Of a stretch of 64,000 bases of DNA, positions 44,417 through 54,304 are shown piece after piece. Source of the stretch: Methylobacterium crusticola (GTDB lineage Bacteria; Pseudomonadota; Alphaproteobacteria; Rhizobiales; Beijerinckiaceae). Positions within the stretch are counted from its first letter, which is position 1. Each line of letters begins with the position of its first letter. The notes below the pieces were generated by a model. That model saw only the letters and a program-made list of their open reading frames with translations. It ran no database searches and had not been told where the DNA came from. The DNA lies in NCBI RefSeq assembly GCF_003574465.1, contig NZ_QOWC01000006.1:27632-91631 (forward strand), given 5' to 3'. The position numbers and the translations under genes are program-made.

Positions 44417-44545
44417 TCAGGTCTTCGCTCCGGCCTTGCGGGCAAGCTCGAGGATTCGCTTGCGGACGTGGGCTCGAATTGCCGCTGCCGCGTCATCCTG
44501 AGGGGCATTACGATTCGGATTCATTTGCTTTGCGCCAGTTGCCAT
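44417..44545 (-). CDS. Small hypothetical protein (42 residues)
   Basis: An ATG-initiated frame of 42 residues. It starts MATGAKQMNPNRNAPQDDAA, continues into a basic amphipathic helix (AIRAHVRKRILELARKAG) and stops at TGA. AGAGG is a weak ribosome site 9-13 nt upstream. The acidic-then-basic composition with many Asn/Gln residues differs from chance translations in this GC-rich DNA. Too short to assign a family. Confidence 0.4.
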   Translation of the reverse strand: MATGAKQMNPNRNAPQDDAAAAIRAHVRKRILELARKAGAKT

Positions 44546-45205
44546 CTTGTTTGCCTCTTGTCGTGCGCGACGGCATCCTCTGATGAGTGTTGTTCAACGA
44601 TCGCATCGCATCAGTTTGCCATGAAGCAGCCGGTGCTGCCCGGCCACTCGGCAAGGCCGCGCAACGCGTCTGTCCCTCGCCATACAGCGACCACCTATTA
44701 CGAATTCACTGTATAGCAGTTGAGCGCCGGAGAGCAAGCCGCAAAGAGGTTGCCCGCCCGGCTCCTGGAGTGTTGCGGCTCCGAGAATGGGACTATGCGT
44801 CGAAGCCGGACGCCGGGCACACGCCGGTGCCGCTGCTGGCCACCCGCATCGCCCATCTCACCCTGCCGCCTTTGGCAGGCCGCCTTCGCCCTCGCCGCTG
44901 TCGAGGCTCAGGCCCGAGCTCTCGCCCTGTCTCACCGCGCCGATCGGCGACATGCCGCCACCGGCATGCTCGGCGCCTCTTCCCGTTGCAGGCGACGCGC
45001 GCGGACGCCCGGAGGTGGGCCAGTCGGCCCCGAGGCGCGTGCGGGCTCTTCCCTCGTAGCCCCCCCTCCGCCCGGAGAGATGTCTCGTTTGCGCCAAGGC
45101 TCCGCGTTCAATGCCGAGCGCAGCAGGCGGAGTGAGCACGAGAAGGATCACGCCCGCTCCGGCTGGCGTTGCTCTCCGTGATGCGTGCTGAGTCCGCACG
45201 GCATC
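44546..45205. other. Intergenic region with no supported gene
   Basis: 660 nt between the small reading frame and the acyltransferase gene. Frames on both strands are open for 90-180 codons but are rich in Arg, Pro and Gly and lack ribosome sites. The segment around 44880-45060 has the look of degenerate Rhizobiales intergenic repeat DNA, which I could not confirm. Confidence 0.4.
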
Positions 45206-46261
45206 CTATCGCCTCGCCGTGCCGAGCATCGGGACGTGAGGCCACTTGATATCCTTCAACTTGAGGGCGTGCTTCTCAATCAAGTGCCAGGAGGCATAGC
45301 CGCACAGCGCCGCCAGCACGATCGACGGCACGAACACCGCCCACCAGCTGCTCATCCCGATCGAACCGCGTATCATCTGCTCTAACGGCCATCCAAAGAG
45401 ATACATGCCATACGAAATGTCGCCAAACTTTTGCAGGCTCGGAACCCGTGCTGTCTGGAAAGTCGCCAATCTTATGATTGGGTAGGCGCCGATCAACGGG
45501 AACAATGCCATGACCGTGCCGGAAGCAAGTCCAACCAGGAGAAGGCTCGCGCATGCCAGCATGGGCCAGGCCGGGAGTTCCTTGCCTTGACGGATCGTCG
45601 CGAGCAGAGCGCCTGCCAGGAAGGAAGGGCAGACAAAGAAGAAATCGGCCAGCAGCGGCCGCCAAGTGTCAGGCCAGCCGGAAATCAACAGGGCTTGCGC
45701 TCCTATGAACAGGAACATCACCACCGGCCAAGTCAGGCACCGGGCAAAATGCAGAAGCGCCACCAGTGCGTAGCACATCAGTTCATATCGGATCGTCCAA
45801 AGTGAGCCATTCAGGCCCTCTCCGACACGGCCAGGGTCGGTATAGAACACCACGGTTGAGACCGACCATGGCTGTAGATACAAAATACCCCTTACGGTGT
45901 ACTTGAGAAAATATAGACCGGAGAGATACTCGAACAAAGATACTACAGTGAACATGGATCCGATAATCAGTGACGTGATCAAGAGACAGGCAAAAAGAGC
46001 GGGATAGATCCTGATTGCCCGGTGCCACATGAATCGAAAAACATTCGAGGTTCTCTTCGCGCTGAGGGTGACCAGGAACCCACTGATGATGAAGAACGTG
46101 AAGACGCCATAGATGCCTACGATGTTGTGAGGTCCAAGCAGGCGCACCAGCGGCTCATTGACTTCGCTGCCTTCCGCTATCAGGAATGCGTGTGAGAAAA
46201 TGACTGACGACGCAGCGATCAGGCGCACATAATCAAGCAACGGCCATCTCTGTTGCATCAT
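45206..46261 (-). CDS. Acyltransferase 3 family membrane protein
   Basis: A 351-residue polytopic membrane acyltransferase (OafA/NolX type), which O-acylates cell-surface or exported polysaccharides. The family R-x10-H motif is present (Arg13 to His24 in DYVRLIAASSVIFSHAFLI). It has FFIISGFLVTLSAKR, RAIRIYPALF, SLWTIRYELMCY, a late DISYGMYLFGWPLEQ and roughly ten hydrophobic segments. Lower GC than its neighbours in the coding strand suggests it may be acquired. It is monocistronic and convergent with the repeat-protein locus; modification of a surface glycan is plausible. Confidence 0.9.
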   Translation of the reverse strand: MMQQRWPLLDYVRLIAASSVIFSHAFLIAEGSEVNEPLVRLLGPHNIVGIYGVFTFFIISGFLVTLSAKRTSNVFRFMWHRAIRIYPALFACLLITSLIIGSMFTVVSLFEYLSGLYFLKYTVRGILYLQPWSVSTVVFYTDPGRVGEGLNGSLWTIRYELMCYALVALLHFARCLTWPVVMFLFIGAQALLISGWPDTWRPLLADFFFVCPSFLAGALLATIRQGKELPAWPMLACASLLLVGLASGTVMALFPLIGAYPIIRLATFQTARVPSLQKFGDISYGMYLFGWPLEQMIRGSIGMSSWWAVFVPSIVLAALCGYASWHLIEKHALKLKDIKWPHVPMLGTARR

Positions 46262-46503
46262 TCCTCCCCGGCTTTCGCCGCCTCGGCTTCAAGCCGCATC
46301 ATCGAGCCGCGCAGCCACAGGGTCTACGCTGGCAACCAGGACATTGCCGCTCATCCTGCCCTGTCGTCCCGACATCGGTGGTGGCGCCACGCTCTCGCGT
46401 CACGGGCGCCGACCGAGGCGGGTCTCGCGAGGTGGAAGGGACACGATCGTGTTCTGGACGGATCGCCACAGGGGGACCGAGGGCTGCGTGCGAGGTAGAG
46501 CGG

Positions 46504-47694
46504 TCATCCCTGCTCGCCTTCGGCCAGCGCGAGCGCGTGCTCGAGGTCGCCGATGAGGTCCTGCGTCGCCTCGAGGCCGACGTTGAGCCGTACCAGGCGC
46601 GCGCCGTAGGATCGCGCGTTGGAGCCGGGCGCCGGGTAGGCCATCACGAGGCTGGTCGTCCCGCCCCAGCTGTAGCCGATGCGAAAGAGGCGAAGCGCGT
46701 CCACGAACCGTGCGACCCGGTCCGCGTCCCATTCGTCGGCGAACACGAACGAGAACACGCTCGCCGAGCCGGTGAAATCGCGCTGCCAGATCGCGTGACC
46801 CGGGCAGTCGGGGAGACCGGGATGCAGCACGTTTCCGACCTCCGGCCGCGCCTTCAGCCAGGTCGCGATGGCGAGTGTCGAGCGCTCGAGCGCGGCGAGC
46901 CGCACTGCCAGCGTTTCCAGGCCGCGGAGCGCCAGCGCGCAATCGTCCGGAGACACCGCGAGGCCGAGCAGCCTGTGCACGGGGCCGACCCGGGCATAGG
47001 CGGCGTCATCCCGGACCGAGACGCTGCCGAGCAGCAGGTCGCTGTGGCCACCGACATACTTGGTCAGCGCCTGCATCGAGAGATCCACGCCGGCCGCGAA
47101 GGCGTCGAACAGGATCCCGGCCGCGTAGGTGTTGTCGAGCGCGACGGGCACATCGCGGGCGTGCGCGGCCGCCACGATGGCGGGCACGTCCTGCACCTCC
47201 ATCGTGATCGAGCCAGGGCTCTCGCACCAGATCAGCCTCGTCGCGGGGCGGATCCGGTCGGCGATCCCGGCGCCGATGGTCGGCGGGTAGGTCTCGACCG
47301 TGATGCCGAGCCCCTCGAGCAGCCCAGGGCCGAGTTCCTGGTTCGGTCCGTAGGCGCTCTCGGGCACGAGCGCGTGCGATCCGGCGGTGCAGAAGGCGAG
47401 ATAGATGAGGACGATGGCGGCCTGGCCGCCGGGAACGACGAAGCTGTGGTGCGCGCCTTCCAGGTCGGCGATCCGCGCGCCGAGCTCGAGAACCGTGGGG
47501 GTGCCGTACAGGCCGTAGGTGTAGCGGCCCGTCCGCCAGTCGTCCTGAGCGTCAGCGAGGCGCTCGAACACCACTGTCGAGCCGCGGTGCACGGCTGGAA
47601 CGAGCGAGACGAAGCCGCCCGGAGCGCCGACCTCCGGCTGGATCAGCCGGGTGCGCCAGTCCCGGCGGCCGACCGGGCGCTTGATCTCTGTCAC
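46504..47694 (-). CDS. Trans-sulfuration family PLP lyase (cystathionine beta-lyase-like)
   Basis: A 396-residue pyridoxal-phosphate enzyme. It has RYTYGLYGTPTVLELGARIADLEGA, the cofactor region VVPGGQAAIVLIYLA, WCESPGSITMEVQDV, VALDNTYAAGILFDAFAAGVD and the Schiff-base Lys in SMQALTKYVGGHSDLLLGSV. C-terminal SWGGTTSLVMAYP matches MetC-type cystathionine beta-lyases. It would release thiols or homocysteine from C-S substrates. The assignment within the trans-sulfuration family (beta-lyase versus gamma-synthase) rests on overall likeness and is moderately sure. No partner gene is adjacent. Confidence 0.87.
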   Translation of the reverse strand: MTEIKRPVGRRDWRTRLIQPEVGAPGGFVSLVPAVHRGSTVVFERLADAQDDWRTGRYTYGLYGTPTVLELGARIADLEGAHHSFVVPGGQAAIVLIYLAFCTAGSHALVPESAYGPNQELGPGLLEGLGITVETYPPTIGAGIADRIRPATRLIWCESPGSITMEVQDVPAIVAAAHARDVPVALDNTYAAGILFDAFAAGVDLSMQALTKYVGGHSDLLLGSVSVRDDAAYARVGPVHRLLGLAVSPDDCALALRGLETLAVRLAALERSTLAIATWLKARPEVGNVLHPGLPDCPGHAIWQRDFTGSASVFSFVFADEWDADRVARFVDALRLFRIGYSWGGTTSLVMAYPAPGSNARSYGARLVRLNVGLEATQDLIGDLEHALALAEGEQG

Positions 47695-47941
47695 GGCTCA
47701 CCTGCTGCTGTCATGGACGTCGGCCGTGATGCTGGCCGCTGCGACCGGATCGAACAACCCGCGACGGGCGGCCCATGCCGCCCCGGACCTGTCCCGCATC
47801 GTCCCGGCGATGTCCGTGAGCCGCACTCATGCGAAAGCCCATCGGTGCCGGCGATGCCGCGCGAGCCCAGCCTGCGAAACGTATGGCCGGAAGCAGCCCC
47901 TGTTGCCAGTCAATGGACGGGCTCGCTTCACATCAATCGCG

Positions 47942-48619
47942 CTACGATGACGTTGTCTCCAAGCGGAGTGCGCGGATCCCGGCTGCCACGAACTCGACGA
48001 GGAGCTCATAGGGGCGCCGCGTGTCCGGATCAGCCCCGAGCCGGAGAGCACGATTGTTGGGAGCGTGCGCCTGCATCCGGGCGCCGATCGCGAACAGGTA
48101 GGCCCAGACCGCGCGTTCCCGCGTCAGGTCCGGCAGCACCCGCTCGAAGGCCGTGATGAACTCTTCGGCCGAGGGATCGTAGAACCGCTTCACGATCTCG
48201 ATCGAGCGCTCATGGCCCGAGATCGTGACGCCGGCCAGCATCTGCACGTAGTAGCGAAGCTTGCCGCGATCCTCGCCGATCAATCGCTCCAGCGGCATGA
48301 ACAGGACGTCGAGCACCTGCTCCAGGCGCACTTCCGTCCGGCTGTCAAAAAGGATCTCAAGTTTCTCCTTCCTCACTTGCAGTATGACTTTGGCGCGACG
48401 CTCGAAGACGGCCTCATAGAGCGCCAATTTGTTTTCGTAATGATAATGCAGCAGCGATTGCGCGATGCCGGCGATCTGCGCGATCTCGCGCATGCTGCCG
48501 CCATCGAAGCCTTGGGCGCCGAACACCTGCTCGGCGGCATCGAGGATCGCCGTGCGGGCCAGCCCGTTCGGCTCCGCGCTCGCCGGGCGACCGACCGGTC
48601 TTCTCAACGCCCTCTGCAA
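47942..48619 (-). CDS. TetR-family transcriptional regulator
   Basis: A 225-residue regulator. The N-terminal TetR helix-turn-helix is clear: RTAILDAAEQVFGAQGFDGGSMREIAQIAGIAQSLLHYHYENKLALYEAVF. The C-terminal ligand domain is helical and unassigned. It is divergent from the MFS gene at 48796; a near-perfect 20-bp palindrome lies between them, probably its operator for controlling both itself and the catabolic operon. The ligand is likely the substrate or an intermediate of the 48-56 kb pathway. Confidence 0.9.
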   Translation of the reverse strand: MQRALRRPVGRPASAEPNGLARTAILDAAEQVFGAQGFDGGSMREIAQIAGIAQSLLHYHYENKLALYEAVFERRAKVILQVRKEKLEILFDSRTEVRLEQVLDVLFMPLERLIGEDRGKLRYYVQMLAGVTISGHERSIEIVKRFYDPSAEEFITAFERVLPDLTRERAVWAYLFAIGARMQAHAPNNRALRLGADPDTRRPYELLVEFVAAGIRALRLETTSS

Positions 48620-48740
48620 GGCATCCTCCGTCTGCGAGCCGCGAACCGCCTGTTCATGGGATGCCCGGGGTGACAGCGCAAGCCACCGCCTCGTCGATCC
48701 AAGGGCTCACACGAAACGCATGGCCACGCTCGATTTCCTA

Positions 48741-48760
48741 TTGACTGATCGATCAATCAA
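48741..48760. promoter_or_regulatory. Probable TetR operator
   Basis: Ten-base arms TTGACTGATC and GATCAATCAA abut with no spacer and are complementary at nine of ten positions. The palindrome lies 36 nt before the MFS ATG and 122 nt before the TetR ATG. Its position in the divergent intergenic region and its AT content against a GC-rich background make it the best operator candidate. Confidence 0.6.
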
Positions 48761-48795
48761 TATCAAGGATCGGGCAACGACGGGAGGGGAGGACC

Positions 48796-50145
48796 ATGGG
48801 CGCCACGAACATCGAGGCCGGTCGCGCGGACGCGCCGGTCGCCACCGCCGACGAGCCGCGGGCGATCTACGCCAAGATCACCTGGCGACTGATCCCGGTC
48901 CTCTTCCTCTGCTACGTGATGGCTTATCTCGACCGCATCAACGTCGGCTTCGCGCAGCTGCAGATGAAGGCTGACCTCGGTTTCAGCGATGCCATCTACG
49001 GCCTCGGGGCCGGAATTTTCTTCGTCGGCTACTTCCTGTTCGAGGTGCCCAGCAACATTCTCCTGGAGCGGATCGGCGCCCGCAGGACGATCACGCGCAT
49101 CATGGTGGTCTGGGGCCTCATCTCGGCTGCCATGGCCAGCGTGCATCAGCCCTGGCTGTTCTATCTCCTGCGATTTCTGCTTGGAATATTCGAGGCGGGA
49201 TTTTTCCCTGGCATCATCCTGTACCTGACTTACTGGTATCCGGGTGCGTACCGGGCCCGGATCATCGCGATCTTCTCGAGCGCTTTCGCGGTCGCCGGGC
49301 TTCTGGGCGGTCCCCTGTCGGGTTGGGTCATGACCGACATGGCCGGCGTCTGGGGGCTGCGGGGCTGGCAGTGGATGTTCATCATCGAGGGTCTTCCGAC
49401 CTGTCTCGTCGGCCTGTTCGTGTTCACCTACCTCGACGACAAACCCGATCACGCGCGCTGGCTGAGCCAGGAGGAGAAGGACCTCGTTCGGCGGAACCTC
49501 GCGATCGAGAACGCCGATGCCTCCGACGGGCACGGGCTCGGGGACTACCTGGCGGCGATTCGCGATCCGAAGATCTATGCGCTCTCGCTGAGCTGGTTCT
49601 GCTTCATCTGCGGCATCTACATGATCAGCTTCTGGCTGCCGACGCTGGTCAAGGAAATGGGCATCGCGAACCCGCTCCATGTCGGCTTGCTGACGGCCAT
49701 TCCCTACGGCGTGAGCGTCGTCGGCATGATCCTCATCGGCATCCACTCGGATCGCCGCCTCGAGCGCCGCTGGCACTGCGCCGTGCCGGCCTTCGTCGGA
49801 TCCCTCTCGCTGATCGGCCTCGTCTACGCGCAGGGCAACGTGGTGATGTCCTTCGTGCTCCTGTCGATCGGCTCGCTCGGCATCATCACCACGGTGCCGC
49901 AGTTCTGGGCCATCCCGACGAGCTACGTGAAGGGCTCGGCGGCGGCCGGCGGCATCGCCTTCATCAACAGCCTCGGCCTGGTCGGAGGCTTCGTGAGTCC
50001 CTTCACGCTCGGCTGGATCAAGACCTCGACGGGCAGTCTCGTGCTCGGGAACTGGCTCGTGGCCGGCATCCTCGCGGTCGGCGGCGTCGTCATCCTCGCC
50101 GCCGTGCGGCCCGGCATGCTCCGGGAGACCTGCATGCGCGCCTGA
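48796..50145 (+). CDS. MFS transporter, anion:cation symporter (ACS) type
   Basis: A 449-residue major facilitator of the ACS family (tartrate, phthalate, hydroxyphenylacetate carriers). It has the family opening RLIPVLFLCYVMAYLDRINVGFAQLQM, then FEVPSNILLERIGARRTITRIMVVWG, LLGIFEAGFFPGIILYLTYWYP and a central cytoplasmic loop. About twelve transmembrane segments are seen. GGGAGGGGAGG precedes the ATG. It is the first gene of a TetR-controlled plus-strand operon with a cyclase, a crotonase and a molybdenum hydroxylase, so it likely imports the operon's carboxylate substrate. Confidence 0.93.
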   Translation: MGATNIEAGRADAPVATADEPRAIYAKITWRLIPVLFLCYVMAYLDRINVGFAQLQMKADLGFSDAIYGLGAGIFFVGYFLFEVPSNILLERIGARRTITRIMVVWGLISAAMASVHQPWLFYLLRFLLGIFEAGFFPGIILYLTYWYPGAYRARIIAIFSSAFAVAGLLGGPLSGWVMTDMAGVWGLRGWQWMFIIEGLPTCLVGLFVFTYLDDKPDHARWLSQEEKDLVRRNLAIENADASDGHGLGDYLAAIRDPKIYALSLSWFCFICGIYMISFWLPTLVKEMGIANPLHVGLLTAIPYGVSVVGMILIGIHSDRRLERRWHCAVPAFVGSLSLIGLVYAQGNVVMSFVLLSIGSLGIITTVPQFWAIPTSYVKGSAAAGGIAFINSLGLVGGFVSPFTLGWIKTSTGSLVLGNWLVAGILAVGGVVILAAVRPGMLRETCMRA

Positions 50146-50258
50146 TCGCGCGACGCGGGCTGCCCGCGAGAGCGGCCCGACGGTGTCGGCGTGAAGTGTG
50201 GCAAGCCGGCCGCGCGGCCGTGGCCGGGCTGGACGGAACAGAGAGCAGGGAGACGATC

Positions 50259-51032
<774 letters not shown>

Positions 51033-51056
51033 TATCGATAAGGGCTTGTTCATCCC

Positions 51057-51839
51057 ATGAGCATGACGACGCTTGACCGGGTCGAGACCACCTTCGACAC
51101 CTACAAGGATCGCTTCCAGACGATCAGGATGGAGCGGCAGGACGGCATCCTGGAGATGCACTTCCACTCCGACGGCGGCCCCCTCCGCTGGAGCCTGCTC
51201 GCCCACAACGAGTTCGAGGCCGCCTTCCTCGAAGTCGGGCGCGACCGCGGCAACGAGGTCGTGATCATGACGGGCACCGGCGACGAGTTCTGCGGTCCGG
51301 CCATCGCGCCCGGCCAGCATCCCAACCGCAAGATCATGACGCCGGAGAGCTACGACCCGATCTTCTGGGAGAGCAAGCAGATCCTGCCGCATCTGCTGGC
51401 GATCGAGGCGCCGGTCATCTCGGCGATCAACGGGCCGGCGGTGCGGCATGCCGAGATCCCCCTCGTCGCCGACATCGTGCTGGCCTCCGAGACGGCCTAC
51501 TTCCAGGACACGGCGCATTTCCCAGGCGGCATGGTCCCGGGCGACGGCATGCACATCATCATGCCGCTCCTGATGGGCCTCAACCGTGGTCGCTACTTCC
51601 TGCTCACCGGCCAGAAGGTGACGGCCGCGGAGGCGCAGGCCATGGGTCTCGTGGCCGAAGTCCTGCCGCCCGAGAGACTGCTCGAGCGGGCTCGCGAGCT
51701 CGGCCGCCTGCTGCTCCAGCAGCCCAAGCTGGTGCGGCGCTACACGCGGATCGCCCTCACCGAGGAGCTGAGGTCGCGCATGCACGGCCTGCTCGCCTAC
51801 GGCCTCGCGCTCGAGGGCATGGCCAGGATGAAGAGCTGA
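51057..51839 (+). CDS. Crotonase-superfamily protein resembling 6-oxocamphor hydrolase
   Basis: A 260-residue crotonase. From memory it matches the beta-diketone hydrolase 6-oxocamphor hydrolase better than enoyl-CoA hydratases. It shares the LLAH segment (His50), EIPLVADIVLAS, FQDTAHFPGGMVPGDGMH (His154, Asp163) and LNRGRYFLLTGQKV. His50, His154 and Asp163 fall where the hydrolase has His45, His145 and Asp154. The CoA-binding oxyanion features of hydratases are weak. It would cleave a carbon-carbon bond in a cyclic 1,3-diketone to give a keto acid. It stands between a cyclase-family hydrolase and a molybdenum hydroxylase, fitting an alicyclic ring pathway. Confidence 0.85.
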   Translation: MSMTTLDRVETTFDTYKDRFQTIRMERQDGILEMHFHSDGGPLRWSLLAHNEFEAAFLEVGRDRGNEVVIMTGTGDEFCGPAIAPGQHPNRKIMTPESYDPIFWESKQILPHLLAIEAPVISAINGPAVRHAEIPLVADIVLASETAYFQDTAHFPGGMVPGDGMHIIMPLLMGLNRGRYFLLTGQKVTAAEAQAMGLVAEVLPPERLLERARELGRLLLQQPKLVRRYTRIALTEELRSRMHGLLAYGLALEGMARMKS

Positions 51840-51906
51840 GACAATCCGAGCGGGACAATCGACGGCGTCGACCCCGGTCGGCGCCCCGGACGGAGACGGA
51901 CCTCTG

Positions 51907-54303
51907 ATGGACGCGACGACATTCGCCGAGGGGGCAGACGGGACGGCCGAGACGTGGATCGGCCGCTCGGTCGCGCGCCTCGACGGACACGCCTACACGG
52001 CTGGGCGGGTCCGCTACACGGCCGACCTGATCCCGGCGGACGCCCTCCACGTGGCGCTCGCCCGCTCGCCGCACGCTCACGCGCGCATCGTGTCGATCGA
52101 CGCCGATGCGGTGCGCGGGATGCCCGGGATCGTCGCGGTCGTCGACGGGGCCGAGGCGGGGCGCCTGTGCACGCCGATGCCGATGGCGCTGCCGTTCCGG
52201 CCGCCGCACGCCGACCGCGCGATCCTCGGCCGCTGCCTCGCGGACAGCATCGCGCACTTCGCGGGCCAGCCGGTCGCCGCCGTGGTTGCGGAGAGCCAGC
52301 ACGAAGCCGAGGCGGCTGCGGACCGGCTCGCGGTGCGCTACGAGGTGCTCCGGGCCGTCCGCAGCGCGGACGAGGCCCTCGGCGAGGCCGCGCCGATCGT
52401 CCATCCCGGCTGGGACTCGAACGTCGTCGCCTCGGACCGGGTCACGGCCGGCGACCCGGCGGGGGCGTTCCGCCTTGCCGCCCGCGTGGTGCACGGCGAG
52501 ATCGCGGTGCGTCCCTCGACGGCCGCGCCGATCGAGCCCTTGTGCTACCTCGGCGCCTGGGACGAGCGCCTGGGCCGCCTCACGCTCACGGGCACGCTGC
52601 AGAACCCCCACACCACGCGCTGGCAGGTCGCCGCCTCGCTCGGGCTGCGCGAGACCGACGTCAGGGTCGTGGCTCCCGCCGCCGGCGGCGCCTTCGGCTT
52701 CAAGATGGCGGGCCACACGGAGGAGGTCCTCGTCGGGCTGCTCAGCCGGCGCCTCGGCCGGCCGGTCGCCTACGTCGAGAACCGGCGCGACACGATGCGC
52801 GGGCATTGCCGCGAGCAGACGCACCGCTTCGCGATCGCCGGCGACGCGGACGGCCGGATCCTCGCGTTCCGGGACTCTTTCGTCGCCGACGTCGGCACGA
52901 TCGGCCCCGGCAATGGCTGGACCATGCCGCTCATCACCGCGACGGTGTTCCCCACCGTCTACGACGTCCCCGACATCGAGGTCGACGCGACCTTGGTGGC
53001 GACCAACAAGGCGCCCTGGCAGCCCGTCCGCGGCTACGGCAAGGAAATCGCCAACCTCGTCATGGAGCGCGCCGTCGACCTCCTGGCGGGCGCGCTCGGT
53101 CTCGATCCCGCGGCGGTCCGGGCCCGCAACCTCGTCCCGTCGAAGGCATTGCCGCGGCGGCTGCCGTCGGGCCTGAACGTCGACAGCGGCGACTATTCCG
53201 AGGCGCTCGCGCGGCTGAGGGCGCTGTTCGGCTACGAAAGCTGGCGCGAGCGCCAGGCTGAAGCGCGGTCTCGCGAGACGCGCATCGGCATCGGGATCGG
53301 CTTCGAGCTGACCCCGGAAGGCGGTGCGCGGCCCGGGGCCTTCCCGAGCGGGTTCGAGACGGCCAGCATCCGCATGTCGCCGACGGGCGACGTGCAGGTC
53401 GCCCTCGGCGTGACGTCGCCCGGCAGCGGCAACGAGACCGGCATCGCGCAGCTCGTCGCCGGCGTTCTCGGTCTGCGGCCGGAGGCGATCCGCGTCGTCC
53501 AGGGCGACACCGACGCGGTCCCGGTCGGGACGGGAAACGCCAGCAGCCGTGCCCTCCTGTACGGCGGAGCGGCGGCCCACCTCGCGGCGAGCGACCTGCG
53601 CGCCAAGCTCGCGGTGTGCGCCGGCAACGTTCTCCAGGCCCGCGCGGAGGACATCCGCTTCGCCGGCGGCCGCGCGCACGCTCCGGGCGGCGGGAGCATC
53701 GGCCTCGCCGCGCTCGCCCTCGGCGCCCACACCCATCCGTTCACCGTGGGAGACGGGATCGAGCTGCCGCTCGAGGCGACGCGCAGCTACCGGGCCCGCA
53801 ACGTGCGCGTCACGCCGGACGAGGCCGGCCGCATCGCGACCTACTCCTCCTTCCCGTACTCGGTGCACGCGGCCGCGATCGAACTCGATCGCGGCACGGG
53901 CCGGGTCGCGGTGCTGGACGTAGCGGCGGTCCACGATTGCGGCGTCATGGTCAATCCGGCCCTCGTCACCGGGCAGATCAGGGGTGCGATCGCGATGGGC
54001 ATCGGCGCTGCCCTCTGGGAGGAGACGACCTACGCGGAGGACGGGCGGCTGACGAGCGATCGCTTCAAGACCTACCTTCTCCCGCGGGCGACCGACCTTC
54101 CGCCCATCCGGGTCGGCCACATGTCGACGCCGAGCCCGTTCCATCCGCTCGGCATGAAGGGCGGCGGCGAGTCGGGCCTCGGCGGGGCGCTCGCGGCGAT
54201 GACCAACGCGGTCTGCGACGCCCTCGGCCCCGTGTCGCGGCGCCTCGTCACGGTGCCGGCGACGCCGCCGCGCCTGCTGGCGATCCTGGCCGAGGAGGCG
54301 TGA
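51907..54303 (+). CDS. Molybdenum hydroxylase (xanthine dehydrogenase family), large subunit
   Basis: A 798-residue molybdopterin-binding catalytic subunit. It has the N-terminal IGRSVARLDGHAYTAGRVRYTADL, APAAGGAFGFKMAGH near residue 255, VRGYGKEIANLVMERAVDLLA and the terminal KGGGESGLGGA in which Glu755 is the expected catalytic base. It would hydroxylate a heteroaromatic ring or aldehyde using water. The AYRCSFR loop of CO dehydrogenases is absent, so it is not a CO enzyme. The three subunits are contiguous in the order large, FAD, iron-sulfur. It follows the crotonase gene by 67 nt. Confidence 0.92.
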   Translation: MDATTFAEGADGTAETWIGRSVARLDGHAYTAGRVRYTADLIPADALHVALARSPHAHARIVSIDADAVRGMPGIVAVVDGAEAGRLCTPMPMALPFRPPHADRAILGRCLADSIAHFAGQPVAAVVAESQHEAEAAADRLAVRYEVLRAVRSADEALGEAAPIVHPGWDSNVVASDRVTAGDPAGAFRLAARVVHGEIAVRPSTAAPIEPLCYLGAWDERLGRLTLTGTLQNPHTTRWQVAASLGLRETDVRVVAPAAGGAFGFKMAGHTEEVLVGLLSRRLGRPVAYVENRRDTMRGHCREQTHRFAIAGDADGRILAFRDSFVADVGTIGPGNGWTMPLITATVFPTVYDVPDIEVDATLVATNKAPWQPVRGYGKEIANLVMERAVDLLAGALGLDPAAVRARNLVPSKALPRRLPSGLNVDSGDYSEALARLRALFGYESWRERQAEARSRETRIGIGIGFELTPEGGARPGAFPSGFETASIRMSPTGDVQVALGVTSPGSGNETGIAQLVAGVLGLRPEAIRVVQGDTDAVPVGTGNASSRALLYGGAAAHLAASDLRAKLAVCAGNVLQARAEDIRFAGGRAHAPGGGSIGLAALALGAHTHPFTVGDGIELPLEATRSYRARNVRVTPDEAGRIATYSSFPYSVHAAAIELDRGTGRVAVLDVAAVHDCGVMVNPALVTGQIRGAIAMGIGAALWEETTYAEDGRLTSDRFKTYLLPRATDLPPIRVGHMSTPSPFHPLGMKGGGESGLGGALAAMTNAVCDALGPVSRRLVTVPATPPRLLAILAEEA

Positions 54304-54304
54304 C

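Noticed and set aside
44858..45199. 113-codon minus-strand frame with a hydrophobic start resembling a signal peptide
   Set aside because: The rest is Gly/Arg/Pro-rich without family resemblance, and similar open frames exist on the other strand at the same place.
51907..54303. Aerobic CO dehydrogenase large subunit
   Set aside because: The CO dehydrogenase active-site loop AYRCSFR is missing; the protein fits the general xanthine dehydrogenase family.
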